NCBI GenBank assembly: GCA_003567625.1 | Contig: PWZB01000104.1 | Coordinates: 1 to 40,921, forward strand | DNA from: Bacteroidales bacterium | GTDB taxonomy: Bacteria; Bacteroidota; Bacteroidia; Bacteroidales; UBA7960 | Direction: 5' to 3' | Length of the DNA: 40,921 nucleotides | In this document: one piece after another, positions 10,155 to 19,605 of the stretch | How positions within the stretch are numbered: position 1 is the stretch's first letter | Layout: each line of letters starts with the position of its first letter | Translations under genes and position numbers: made by a program | Notes under the pieces: generated by a model | Told to the model about the DNA's origin: nothing | The model's input: only the letters and a program-made list of their open reading frames with translations | Databases searched by the model: none

Positions 10155-10634
10155 TTAATTAGTAATAATTTCATATGTTTTGCCAGCTAAACGATATTTA
10201 TTTACTTCTTTTGTGAGTGTGTTGATACAAACGGAAGCAGGAGCAATAATAACAAAATCTGTTTCTGTTTCTGTCGTGTTTTCTCCATACAAAACAACTG
10301 ATTGATAGGGGTCTTCTTCTGAAGTAAGAGAGAATAAAACATAGTTTTCTTCACCTTCTACAATCAAATGCATGCTTAACGCTTCCTGGTAATAATGCAT
10401 TATAATTATATTCTCTCCGAAGACTTTGCTTAAATGGTTTTCTAATATCATTACTTGCGCCGTAACTTTAAGCACATATAACACTTCTTTGAAATGATCA
10501 ACAAGAAGCCCCATTGATTCGTTTGCTTTTGACGCAAATAAATCAAGGAAATCAAGCCTGACAGGTTGCCTTTTATGAAATGGCAATAGGGTTCGAGCTA
10601 ATATGTCAAAAGAGATTTTCATATTACATTTCAT
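10155..10634 (-). CDS. Hypothetical baseplate-region protein
   Basis: ORF between gpJ-like and fibre genes. Confidence 0.5.
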   Translation of the reverse strand: MKCNMKISFDILARTLLPFHKRQPVRLDFLDLFASKANESMGLLVDHFKEVLYVLKVTAQVMILENHLSKVFGENIIIMHYYQEALSMHLIVEGEENYVLFSLTSEEDPYQSVVLYGENTTETETDFVIIAPASVCINTLTKEVNKYRLAGKTYEIITN

Positions 10635-11424
10635 TTTCAGGCGTTAATAAAACAGAGCTTTGCTCATCATAATTAAAATAACCTGCATGGGTAACATAAA
10701 AAACGAGCACCCTTTGATAAACACCTCCTGCCGGTTTGGCTTCAAAATCATTAACTTTGACCGTTACAACACCGCTTACTTTAAGTATTTGCTTTATAAA
10801 TTGTTGTAAATATATGGTGCCGTTAAAACCCAAAGAAGTTTGATAAGCAGAAATCGCCTTGTTAATATTCTCTTCAAGGTTTACTGGGTTGTGATCCGGG
10901 CTATAGTATATTTCAATATCGTATTTAATCATATCCGGCGTAGTGCTTATAATAACAGTTTTGGTACCGGTAAATTTAACAACTGTTATATAATTTGAAA
11001 AAGCAAGTTTTTCTTCCGACGATAATTCACTAAGCTCGTCATTGTCTTTTTTTGCAACTTTGATGATAACTTCAGAGTCTTCAGTTTCCAATACGGCTAC
11101 GGCTGCGATAATTTGTGCTTTAGGATCATTGACAGCATATCCGAGCGAGCCGTCATCTTTTATGATCAAGTTATAGCCATATTGAAACTTTTTGCAAATG
11201 TCAGTATACCAGCCGATGGTGCCCGGGCGCAGAAAAGCAAGTTTATCATCAACAATCTTTTTATACGTAGAAACAATTACTTGTATTGCTCTGATGGCGG
11301 TTGCCATCACGAATGTCCACAACTTCCATTCTGCTACGTCAGAATCGCTCAAACCGGGATGTTTTGCCTTTGCTTCCTGGTTGAGTTCATCCTGTATATC
11401 TTTTATTTTCTCCGGATAATTCAT
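10624..11424 (-). CDS. Baseplate J-like protein
   Basis: Position after gp25; IKYDIEIYYSPDHNPVNLEENINKAISAYQTSLGFNGTIYLQQFIKQILKVSGVVTVKV. Confidence 0.75.
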   Translation of the reverse strand: MNYPEKIKDIQDELNQEAKAKHPGLSDSDVAEWKLWTFVMATAIRAIQVIVSTYKKIVDDKLAFLRPGTIGWYTDICKKFQYGYNLIIKDDGSLGYAVNDPKAQIIAAVAVLETEDSEVIIKVAKKDNDELSELSSEEKLAFSNYITVVKFTGTKTVIISTTPDMIKYDIEIYYSPDHNPVNLEENINKAISAYQTSLGFNGTIYLQQFIKQILKVSGVVTVKVNDFEAKPAGGVYQRVLVFYVTHAGYFNYDEQSSVLLTPENEM

Positions 11425-11726
11425 AATTCTAGTATGTTTTTATTAAATGAAATAACTTCCTTATCCTTTAATTCCTGCGCTATTTTAATATTAACCATTG
11501 CTGTTTCTATTATGATTTCAGTGCCTTCCATTACCGGGTATGAAAGATCGAGCACATCATTTTCAAAAGGCACGCCTGCTTCAATGGCTGCCGAATAGTC
11601 ATTTTTAAGATGCGGATTAAGCTCTATCACTTTCACAAACATATCTACGGCGCCATAATGCTGCACGGCAACATCGAACACGGTCTGATTTTTAATAGTA
11701 TTAATTGTTTTCATAGCCACCTTCAA
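11421..11726 (-). CDS. LysM-like tail protein (gpX-like)
   Basis: NTIKNQTVFDVAVQHYGAVDMFVKVIELNPHLKND. Confidence 0.65.
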   Translation of the reverse strand: MKVAMKTINTIKNQTVFDVAVQHYGAVDMFVKVIELNPHLKNDYSAAIEAGVPFENDVLDLSYPVMEGTEIIIETAMVNIKIAQELKDKEVISFNKNILEL

Positions 11727-11988
11727 TAATTATTTTTTGATTTTTAAAATATATTGCCTTGATCTTCATCCCAATGCGCTGGCAATGTTTTCTTGCTTCA
11801 CGCAAGAGCTCTCCGGGCTCATTGTCGAGAAGATAATTTGCAACATCAACCCCAACATCAGGCCTTGATTTAAGCAAGCCCTGCTGTGTAAGCAAAATTG
11901 TAAGTTTATGCTGCTCTACACCTTCAACATATCTGATATCGCCAGTGCTGATATCTATATCGCCGTTTTCCTGGTATTTAATATCCAT
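11701..11988 (-). CDS. GPW/gp25 family baseplate protein
   Basis: GDIDISTGDIRYVEGVEQHKLTILLTQQGLLKSRPDVGVDVANYL. Confidence 0.75.
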   Translation of the reverse strand: MDIKYQENGDIDISTGDIRYVEGVEQHKLTILLTQQGLLKSRPDVGVDVANYLLDNEPGELLREARKHCQRIGMKIKAIYFKNQKIIIEGGYENN

Positions 11989-12016
11989 TTTTATGCTCTT
12001 GCAATGTTATTTAAAC

Positions 12017-12571
12017 TTAACCATGTTTGACCTTGTCATTTTCTATATTTTCCGTCTGTGTTATTGCTAAAACATCCCCGGCCCATGATGTCGCTGCTGT
12101 TTTCAATGCCGCACCGCCATCGTTTGGCACCGGCACCCATGTTGAGAATACATTCTTAATCGCATTAAGGTCATTTTCAATATTATTCAGTTTTTCGACC
12201 AGGTCACCAATAACCACCAATCCACCAAGATTGCCGTTGTTAATTATTATTTCATTGCCTTTCAAAACAAGTTTCGTATCCGCAATCTTTACATGTATCT
12301 TTTCAAGCTTTTCAGCATTGAGCATGAACAGCCGGTTGCTGTTATCAAATCTAACTATCAATATTTTCGAACCTTCCTCCGGAAACAACACAAACCCCAT
12401 GTCGTCGCTTACTATGCTGCGAAGTGCCACATTGAGAAACTTCTGCCCGCCTACATCAATCGTACAGGTACATTTCTCCTGGTCAACCTCAAGCACTTTG
12501 CCGGTCATTACAGCGTTGTTGTTCTTAAACACACGCTTCATTGATTCATATAGTTCCACATCTTCTCTCAT
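12017..12571 (-). CDS. Baseplate assembly/spike protein (gpV-like)
   Basis: GKVLEVDQEKCTCTIDVGG...FPEEGSKILIVRFDNSNRLFML OB-fold spike pattern. Confidence 0.65.
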   Translation of the reverse strand: MREDVELYESMKRVFKNNNAVMTGKVLEVDQEKCTCTIDVGGQKFLNVALRSIVSDDMGFVLFPEEGSKILIVRFDNSNRLFMLNAEKLEKIHVKIADTKLVLKGNEIIINNGNLGGLVVIGDLVEKLNNIENDLNAIKNVFSTWVPVPNDGGAALKTAATSWAGDVLAITQTENIENDKVKHG

Positions 12572-13593
12572 ATATTAAGCTTTATTTCCGGTTCTATTTT
12601 CCTGCTTGCCCCGCTCATACCAAAACGTGTTTCAACGCCACTGATATAATATTCACCACCCCTGTCGGGAAAATCAGGATCCTCAATTATTGCTTTCATC
12701 CCTGGCTTGGCAAATGGCTGTAACAATGTTTGAAAATACCCGGAATAGCCGGTATATCTATACTTGTCAATTTCCGACTCGGCACGCTCTTTCAGTTGCT
12801 GCTCATCTTCTATATTATAAAACCACAATGTTCGCACGTCACCGTCTTCATCACCGGCAGATGCCTCTATTACCTCACCATCCTTTGTATAGCTTTTAGC
12901 AATTATCTTAATACGCACATCTTCCTTTTCCTGGAACTTAAGCTCATTTCGCCGCGGATTGATGTTAATATGAAAATTATACTTAACATCACCCGCCGAG
13001 TAATTATACAACCCTCCTACAAACAGTTTAGCCTGCGGAGTAAAAAAGATCGCAATGTTATAATACTCCTTGATGCTTTGCAAAACCTCAACTGACGATG
13101 CATCTTTAAAGCTGAAATTATAATACGTTGTATCAGGCACCTCTCCTTCAATTTCGTATAGTTTACCCTTGTCAGGCATTGCCAGGCACATATCAATAAT
13201 TTCTTTCAGTGTTATGTCTTCCCTGGTCTCTGATATATTAATCTGTCGCAATATATGCATGGCATCTTCACACTCGATTGTTAGCGGCGTGCCATAAATG
13301 ATCCTTGTAACATATCCTTCAAACTCAGTTAAGAGATGGCCGTTATAACCGAGTTTTATACTTACAGGATCTCCACGCTTGAATACTTCATGTGTCTTTA
13401 CGGCTCTTGTTTTCCCGGCATAGTGTAACCTTGCGGACAGGGGCACTCTTAATTTGGCCGTCTGCACAAGCTGGTGAACGCTGTGGTTGATCACCAGGTC
13501 ATTTACACCTGTAAACTCAGCGTTTCCTATTGTTGTCCGGCAATTTAATGTATAGGCCATAACACTAATCAATAATAATATCAAATACTTCAT
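12568..13593 (-). CDS. Tail hub protein gpD-like (start probably the internal MAYTLNCRTTIG)
   Basis: VNDLVINHSVHQLVQTAKLRVPLSA...FKRGDPVSIKLGYNG...EFEGYVTRI hub motif. Confidence 0.7.
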   Translation of the reverse strand: MKYLILLLISVMAYTLNCRTTIGNAEFTGVNDLVINHSVHQLVQTAKLRVPLSARLHYAGKTRAVKTHEVFKRGDPVSIKLGYNGHLLTEFEGYVTRIIYGTPLTIECEDAMHILRQINISETREDITLKEIIDMCLAMPDKGKLYEIEGEVPDTTYYNFSFKDASSVEVLQSIKEYYNIAIFFTPQAKLFVGGLYNYSAGDVKYNFHININPRRNELKFQEKEDVRIKIIAKSYTKDGEVIEASAGDEDGDVRTLWFYNIEDEQQLKERAESEIDKYRYTGYSGYFQTLLQPFAKPGMKAIIEDPDFPDRGGEYYISGVETRFGMSGASRKIEPEIKLNI

Positions 13594-14221
13594 CGCTAAG
13601 AAGTTTTATTTCGTACGGTTGCACATGCTTAGAACGTGCGGGGCGTAAATCAAGATCCGTTACTACCACTTTATCGTAGCCGCCCTCAAATAACAAGTCG
13701 GTAATTACCGATTTGATTTCAATAGCTTCATTTTTGTCGCATATTTCTTTGATCATCGCTATCTCATCCTCGGGATATATTCTGTCCTGGCCAAGAGCCA
13801 GTCCCTGTATTGTTATCTGATAATCTTCTGTGCTCACAATTTCCTTCACGGCACCTTTTCCTGCAGTCATCGGTGTATCAATAATGACCTTACGTCTTCC
13901 GATTCCCAGGCGGCATATAGGCAGATGATGGCCATCGAGCCAAACCGGCATAAAGCTTATCCGGCCGCTTGGTGTGGTAGCATAAAACGGTGTACCTGTG
14001 CGCCAGCTATGCAACCTTACAGGCTTTACCCCGGAGCCGCTTAAGCCGGGTATGTCAGTATCCAGCAAGGTTGCCGGGAAAGGCAACCCTTTATACCCAA
14101 AAGACAGCTGCCAAAGCATGTTAAGGTCAAACTCCGCTGCCTTGCGGATCTTATACTCAGTTATTGTACCTGAAAAATTAGCCATATTTTTTATCCTGTT
14201 ATGCCGCGCTTGCAGTTGCAT
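13565..14221 (-). CDS. Phage tail-associated protein, DUF6046-like
   Basis: Conserved position between tape measure and hub; start probably internal MANFSG. Confidence 0.5.
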   Translation of the reverse strand: MQLQARHNRIKNMANFSGTITEYKIRKAAEFDLNMLWQLSFGYKGLPFPATLLDTDIPGLSGSGVKPVRLHSWRTGTPFYATTPSGRISFMPVWLDGHHLPICRLGIGRRKVIIDTPMTAGKGAVKEIVSTEDYQITIQGLALGQDRIYPEDEIAMIKEICDKNEAIEIKSVITDLLFEGGYDKVVVTDLDLRPARSKHVQPYEIKLLSDEVFDIIID

Positions 14222-16511
14222 TTGCGCTGTTTATTGATTGCATAAGAGCTTCCACTACCTTACTTTTGAGCTCTTCCATACTTTCACCCGTTGTTTGTGT
14301 GTGAATGGTGAAGCTTTCTATCAGGTTGCCCATGTTGATATTCACGTTTGTTGCCCGCCTTCCGCCACCTGTTATGGTGCTGACGCTGCGGCCGAGCTCG
14401 GAATCGAGACCCAGAATACCTTTTTTATCTAAAAGAGTGCCGTATTCTTCGTCCAGGTCCTCGGTGTCAAAATCATCATCATCGTCATCATCATCGTCAT
14501 CATCGCCTTTTAAATATTTTTCTAACGCTTCCCGTTCCGCCATGCCTCTGTCAACTGCTCTTTGTGCTCTATTCAACGCTGCACGTGCTGCTCTTTCAGC
14601 TGTTTTTGCTGCTTTTTCAGTCTTATAGCCTAAATAGGTATCAGTATCTTCTTTCTCTCCGCTTTCAATTTTTTCTAATTGTTCTCTTGCCTCCTGTAGT
14701 TTTAGCCTAGATTCAAGTAATCCTTCCTCAATCTCTAATATCATCCCCTCAGCAGCCTTAACCCTTGCCTGCTTTAATAAGCTCTCAATATATTTCTCTG
14801 AAGCTTCCGTCAACTTCTCAGTTTGTGCCTCTTCAAAAGTCAAATTTTCAAAATGCTCAGGGCTAATCTCAACCAGCCTGTCATAAGCTGTCCTTTTTTG
14901 CTCAAGCGATGCATTCTGGTCGTGCACCACGCTCGTGAGCCTTTCAACTTCTACCTTTTGACTTACAACTGCTCGTTGAGCACGATGCCTCACATCCTGC
15001 ATAGCTTGCTCAGCCGCCGTAGCTTCATCAGTCCTTCGCCTCAAAAGAACATACGCCCCTGCAATAGCACCAATACCCGCAACAATCCACCCGATTGGTG
15101 AAGCCAGAAAAGCGGCATTGAACGCCATCTTAGCTGCGGTTGCAAGCTTTATTTGTCCGGTTGCGGCGAGCACTGCAGCCCGGTATATTGTTTTTGCTGC
15201 AGCTACTGTTTTGAGTAAAACAGCTTTGGCTGACAATGTTTTCATGTAAAGCACGGTTCGTTTAGTAAGCGCTATCATACCAACTCCAAGCCTTACAGTG
15301 CCCTGGTATAATTTAATAAACCCTACCCGCATAGCTTTCATTATCGGTATAAACTGCGTTGCCATTTGTGCAGATTGTGCGAAGGCTGCGGTCATTGGCA
15401 ACACCCTTTGTGTAACGTTGAACACCGACACTCCGAAATCCTTAAACCTGGCCTGCAGGCGCTTCATTCTCTCGGCATGCGTTCCCATGATAATCTCGGC
15501 CTGCTCAACAACTGTGTTGGTACCGGTGATCTTCTCAGTAAACTCATCTGCTCCTTCAGCTCCCTTCACCATGGCTATGGCGCTTGCAAAATGAGCTTCA
15601 CCAAACAACAGCTGCATCATTGACGTATCATCAACTATCTTATTAAGGGGCTTAAGTCTTTCGGTAAGCGTAAGGCTTGTATCAGCAAGATGGTGAATAT
15701 CAACACCTGCCTCTTTCAGAGCATCGGCCGTACGTTTTGGCATGAATTCCGCCCTTGATAACCTTCCGAGTACTGCCTGGAGTGCAGTACCTCCTTCGGC
15801 GCCCTGGCGACCGGCACGACCTAATATCTGAATATAAGTGAGTGTCTCTTCAAACGAAACCTTAGCGGTTTTGGCAGCCATACCGCTTCTTTCAAGAGCT
15901 GCCGTCATGGGCTGTACTTCCTCGCTACCTTCTTTGGCTGCAGCACCCATGGCGTTCATCATCCTTTCCATTTCTGCTGCTGCTGCTATCGGGTCTGACA
16001 TATCAACCTGGAACTGGTTCATTGCAGTTGTTAAAGCACCGGTTGCAGCAACTGTGTCGCCTCCAAGTACCTTTTCGAGTTGCTTAGCGCTTCTCGACAT
16101 CTGATCCAATACTTCGGGAGTTTGTGCCAGCTCGGGCCCGAGCTGGCTTAATATCATTTTATAGGCTTCGACACCTTTGGCGGCATCGGTACCAAATTCC
16201 TTAGCGGTCTTCCTGGCACTTGCGCCAAGTTTTTGTATTTCTTCATCTGTTAGCCCGGTTATCGCTTTAAGATCTGCAAGGCTGCTTTGAAATTCTACTC
16301 CCGGGCGTGTCAGGTTATCAAGGCTGCGGTGTGCTCCCTCAATTACCTGGGCGGCCTGGTTGAAATAAAGAAATTGCTGTCCCAGGTCCCTGAACGATGT
16401 CTGCGACTGCATCAGCTTACGATGCATACTGCCAAGTCCGCCGCCAACCCTGTTCATGGTTTGGCTAACCTGGTCACGTAATCTTATGGTAAATTCGTAA
16501 GCGTTATCCAT
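14199..16511 (-). CDS. Tail tape measure protein
   Basis: 770 aa; TP901-type core, hydrophobic segment ASPIGWIVAGIGAIAGAYVLL, coiled coil. Confidence 0.9.
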   Translation of the reverse strand: MDNAYEFTIRLRDQVSQTMNRVGGGLGSMHRKLMQSQTSFRDLGQQFLYFNQAAQVIEGAHRSLDNLTRPGVEFQSSLADLKAITGLTDEEIQKLGASARKTAKEFGTDAAKGVEAYKMILSQLGPELAQTPEVLDQMSRSAKQLEKVLGGDTVAATGALTTAMNQFQVDMSDPIAAAAEMERMMNAMGAAAKEGSEEVQPMTAALERSGMAAKTAKVSFEETLTYIQILGRAGRQGAEGGTALQAVLGRLSRAEFMPKRTADALKEAGVDIHHLADTSLTLTERLKPLNKIVDDTSMMQLLFGEAHFASAIAMVKGAEGADEFTEKITGTNTVVEQAEIIMGTHAERMKRLQARFKDFGVSVFNVTQRVLPMTAAFAQSAQMATQFIPIMKAMRVGFIKLYQGTVRLGVGMIALTKRTVLYMKTLSAKAVLLKTVAAAKTIYRAAVLAATGQIKLATAAKMAFNAAFLASPIGWIVAGIGAIAGAYVLLRRRTDEATAAEQAMQDVRHRAQRAVVSQKVEVERLTSVVHDQNASLEQKRTAYDRLVEISPEHFENLTFEEAQTEKLTEASEKYIESLLKQARVKAAEGMILEIEEGLLESRLKLQEAREQLEKIESGEKEDTDTYLGYKTEKAAKTAERAARAALNRAQRAVDRGMAEREALEKYLKGDDDDDDDDDDDFDTEDLDEEYGTLLDKKGILGLDSELGRSVSTITGGGRRATNVNINMGNLIESFTIHTQTTGESMEELKSKVVEALMQSINSANATASAA

Positions 16512-16545
16512 TTTTTTCGTATATTGGCCGAAAAACTATGCGCTT

Positions 16546-16746
16546 ATGAAAGGCAAGTTGGTATCGGCTATTGTTTTTATTGCTACTCTTGTTTATATAC
16601 TTATGTGGGTATGGCCGCCTTTGTGGTGGCAGGTACCCGTTGCAATATTTTTAGCCGGCACCAGTGCAGGTATTGTTAGAGGATGTATGAACGCCAGGCT
16701 GTCTGACCTTTTTCAATCTTCCGATAAGAACGACGACAAATCATAG
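16546..16746 (+). CDS. Small membrane protein encoded antisense to the tail operon
   Basis: 66 aa with two hydrophobic segments filling a gap with no minus-strand ORF. Confidence 0.4.
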   Translation: MKGKLVSAIVFIATLVYILMWVWPPLWWQVPVAIFLAGTSAGIVRGCMNARLSDLFQSSDKNDDKS

Positions 16747-16921
16747 TTCTTTGTAGCAAGCTCCATCTCTCTTATTCGTTCCAGGTGTCCTATTTTAACG
16801 CCCAGCTCTTCATCGGTCAGTTTCTCTGGCTCATCACATATCCTGTAATATCTCAACATTGCATGCAGGAAGCCGAAATAATCCCTGCCGGCATTTTCCC
16901 TGGCGCCGGCTACAGCTTTTT
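16713..16921 (-). CDS. Frameshift extension of the tail assembly chaperone (-1 frame)
   Basis: Open -1 frame KKAVAGARENAGRDYFGFLHAMLRYYRICDEPEKLTDEELGVKIGHLERIREMELATKNYDLSSFLSED* with no start, joined at AAAAAAG (16916-16922). Confidence 0.8.
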
Positions 16922-17233
16922 TATGTAGCTCTCCTGTATTTTGACAAGCTCCGTAAGCTTGCTTGATGCAGCAAGAAAGAGCTCATCGTCTTTTTTTATC
17001 TCCTCATCACCTCCAAGCCAGCATGATTCCAGGATCGCCTCGTTCCATTTATAGGGATCTTCGCCCCCCGTAATTGATGCAAATGAAAGTTCCTTCCTGC
17101 CCGGCTTTTTCAGATAACACACCTTTCCGGCAGTGCCAATTTCAAAGATCTCGCCGTGCTTTTGCTTCCACTTTGCTATCTGTTCGGCTGTAGCTTGCCC
17201 GCTTGCAGCAGGCTTTTTTTTATCCTTTGTCAT
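16910..17233 (-). CDS. Tail assembly chaperone, short form
   Basis: 107 aa between tail tube and tape measure; ends ESYIKKL* at the slippery site. Confidence 0.75.
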   Translation of the reverse strand: MTKDKKKPAASGQATAEQIAKWKQKHGEIFEIGTAGKVCYLKKPGRKELSFASITGGEDPYKWNEAILESCWLGGDEEIKKDDELFLAASSKLTELVKIQESYIKKL

Positions 17234-17244
17234 AATATAATTAA

Positions 17245-17664
17245 TTAACCGCTATATTCAACTCCGAGTGCAATAAACGGAAGTGCTATTTCCATAAACT
17301 TATCGTTTTGCCTCAGATTTTTAGACACTTCCGAGATTGAAGCAAACTTCACCACGTCAACAACGACAGGGCCGCCGCCTTTAGGCACATAAGCGACCAC
17401 TATATCAAACTCGAAGTCTGTTATGTCATCGTATCCGTTCTGTCGTGCAAAACGTATCATAGCTTCAAGCTCGCTCTGCATAAGCGTGAGTGTGCCGTCA
17501 TAAGACTTATTGCCGTACTGAATGCCCATGGGCTTGTCACCTGCACCGTAAACAGCTTCTTTCTCCCGTGCCGGCTTATACTCAATGCCTCGTATGCCTA
17601 AAAACTTACGACCAAGAGCTACTACCTCTAAATTTGACCAGCTGTATTCTTTTGAATTAAACAT
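17245..17664 (-). CDS. Tail tube protein
   Basis: 139 aa directly downstream of the sheath; YGAGDKPMGIQYGNKSYDGTLTLMQSELE. Confidence 0.75.
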   Translation of the reverse strand: MFNSKEYSWSNLEVVALGRKFLGIRGIEYKPAREKEAVYGAGDKPMGIQYGNKSYDGTLTLMQSELEAMIRFARQNGYDDITDFEFDIVVAYVPKGGGPVVVDVVKFASISEVSKNLRQNDKFMEIALPFIALGVEYSG

Positions 17665-17700
17665 TGTCTTTTGTTTTACTTAGTTATTAAAGTTTTATTG

Positions 17701-18879
17701 CTATTGCTCCAAAGCCGGGTTTTTAAAACCGAGCTTAACTACGATCTTCTTGAGTGTTCCCATCGGTGTGATCTCGCAGACAACTGCCAGTTCACCGGTA
17801 GAAAGGACATTCTGCCCGGGGTCAACATAAGCTTCGAAATTGCTTATTTCATTTGACATAAGCAAGTCAACCGCATTTTCGATCCGCTTTTCAAAGTACT
17901 TACATGTAGACGCGGGCAAATTGCCATCTTCATCAACCTCAACATTATCAAGAAGCTCGTCAACATAAGTAACGTAGGTAATAGTGATTGCTTTGTCGAT
18001 CGTCCGTCCAAGCGACAGGCTGTTATAGTCGTCGGTTAGCGGTGCGGCTACGGGGTCATCGTTGAAATAGAACCCGTTTTTGCCATGATAGGCACGTGGA
18101 AAGATAAATCCTTTCGTATGAAGTGCTCCCCACATGCTTTCGCAATCTTGTGCTTTACTGCCATCTGTCATCCATGCACTAACAGCTATGGCACCGTCTT
18201 TCACGCGGCCCAAGTTGCGATGTACAGCGATATCTGCCATCCTTCCTATTGTAAGTCCAATGGCAGCAAGCCCATCTTCATTATCAGCCCACATTACTAT
18301 ACCCACACGGTTGTAGCTTGATTCGCGCAGATTAATAAGGTTACCGGTTTCGCCGTCCCATGCGAAGGCAGGCAATATAGCCCTTGCAGGCTTATAATCG
18401 TCCGCATAATCATCAAGAAGCGATTGAAGGTTTGCCATAGCAGCTTCTACGTCTGCATCAATCCCATTCGTAATTGTAGGTGAATACATTTCGTCCGGCT
18501 TACGATTAATGCCCAGCACCCTTATCTTGCCACCGGCTGCATCAAGCAGCTTTTTTACGATATTGCCGGCTTCGGTTTTATCGCAAACGGTTTCGAGGGT
18601 TGTGGTGTCTGAATATAGTATAATCCATAATTCAGCACCATCGCCGGCTTTGTCGTAAAATGCTTTTATACATTTATCAGCCAGCGGGTTATTTTCGGCT
18701 GTGATTTTAAGCGTTTCAAGATCACGTACACTGAATATCTGCTTAGGCTCATTAAGTCCAATGCCGTCAGTGGCTGAACCGCTTAGCACCAGCCCGGCGA
18801 TGCCGTCCTGCGTGGGTGTAACCCCGCCCAGCCCGCCTTCGCCTAATTGTATATCAACCTTTGGTAATCCCATGATCAA
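17701..18879 (-). CDS. Contractile tail sheath protein (DUF2586-like)
   Basis: MGLPKVDIQLGEGGLGG...DGIAGLVLSG; C-terminal strand-rich region VVCEITPMGTLKKIVVKLGF. Confidence 0.8.
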   Translation of the reverse strand: MIMGLPKVDIQLGEGGLGGVTPTQDGIAGLVLSGSATDGIGLNEPKQIFSVRDLETLKITAENNPLADKCIKAFYDKAGDGAELWIILYSDTTTLETVCDKTEAGNIVKKLLDAAGGKIRVLGINRKPDEMYSPTITNGIDADVEAAMANLQSLLDDYADDYKPARAILPAFAWDGETGNLINLRESSYNRVGIVMWADNEDGLAAIGLTIGRMADIAVHRNLGRVKDGAIAVSAWMTDGSKAQDCESMWGALHTKGFIFPRAYHGKNGFYFNDDPVAAPLTDDYNSLSLGRTIDKAITITYVTYVDELLDNVEVDEDGNLPASTCKYFEKRIENAVDLLMSNEISNFEAYVDPGQNVLSTGELAVVCEITPMGTLKKIVVKLGFKNPALEQ

Positions 18880-19145
18880 TGTCTTTTAATGATTTTTAAT
18901 TCGCCCTTTTTTAGAGTTCTTTGATGATTTTGCGCCAAGCTTTTTTCACGAAATACCTGCCCGTCCGATGTGCGGTAAAACACATCACATTTGGGGTAGG
19001 CTTTAAAATAGGGTTCTATGCGCTTGTCAGCTTCAGGAGCCTTAGGCTCTTCCTTTTTGGTTTCATCGGCACCGGTAGCAGAAGTGTTTTTCAACTCTTC
19101 TGCTTTTTTATCCTGGTTGCCTTGTTTTTGTTTGTTCTTTGACAT
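18876..19145 (-). CDS. Hypothetical phage protein
   Basis: 89 aa, charged N-terminus, overlaps sheath start. Confidence 0.5.
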   Translation of the reverse strand: MSKNKQKQGNQDKKAEELKNTSATGADETKKEEPKAPEADKRIEPYFKAYPKCDVFYRTSDGQVFREKSLAQNHQRTLKKGELKIIKRH

Positions 19146-19146
19146 T

Positions 19147-19605
19147 TTACTTTAATTTTAAAATTATTATTGCAACAATTATTAATATAATTAATGGCAG
19201 CGCAACACCGGCAGCATTTGCCCATCCACGCCACAACTGTTCTCTCCTGCTTAAAGGTGGTGGTTTAAACACTTTTTGCGAAACTTCAACCCTCACCGTA
19301 TCTGTTATGGTAACACTATCACAATCAGCTCTTATTTCAAGCGCATCTTCATAGGCGCTTTTCCAGTAGCTTATTTTTGCCCGGCTTTCTGGATCTTCGA
19401 TAACAACCGTATCGCCCGGGACCATAAACGGAATTGTATCAAGCATTATCCTGGTAACTATACTGTCGCGTGGCACTGTTACACTATACTCAACATCAAC
19501 CGTATCAATAACAGTGTCGCCGTATTTTTGAATACAACGCTCGTAAGTAGTACAGCTGCTGATTATCATTACGAGAATGAACGATATTATAAATGCTGTT
19601 TTCAT
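19147..19605 (-). CDS. Candidate unimolecular spanin (lipobox plus C-terminal TM)
   Basis: N-term MKTAFIISFILVMIISSCTT lipobox; C-term GVALPLIILIIVAIIILKLK TM; next to amidase. Confidence 0.6.
   Translation of the reverse strand: MKTAFIISFILVMIISSCTTYERCIQKYGDTVIDTVDVEYSVTVPRDSIVTRIMLDTIPFMVPGDTVVIEDPESRAKISYWKSAYEDALEIRADCDSVTITDTVRVEVSQKVFKPPPLSRREQLWRGWANAAGVALPLIILIIVAIIILKLK

Noticed and set aside
12027-12578. 183-aa plus-strand ORF
   Set aside because: Antisense shadow of the gpV-like gene; low-complexity Ser/Thr/Phe composition.
14305-14628. 107-aa plus-strand ORF with poly-Ser
   Set aside because: Antisense of the poly-Asp tract in the tape measure gene.
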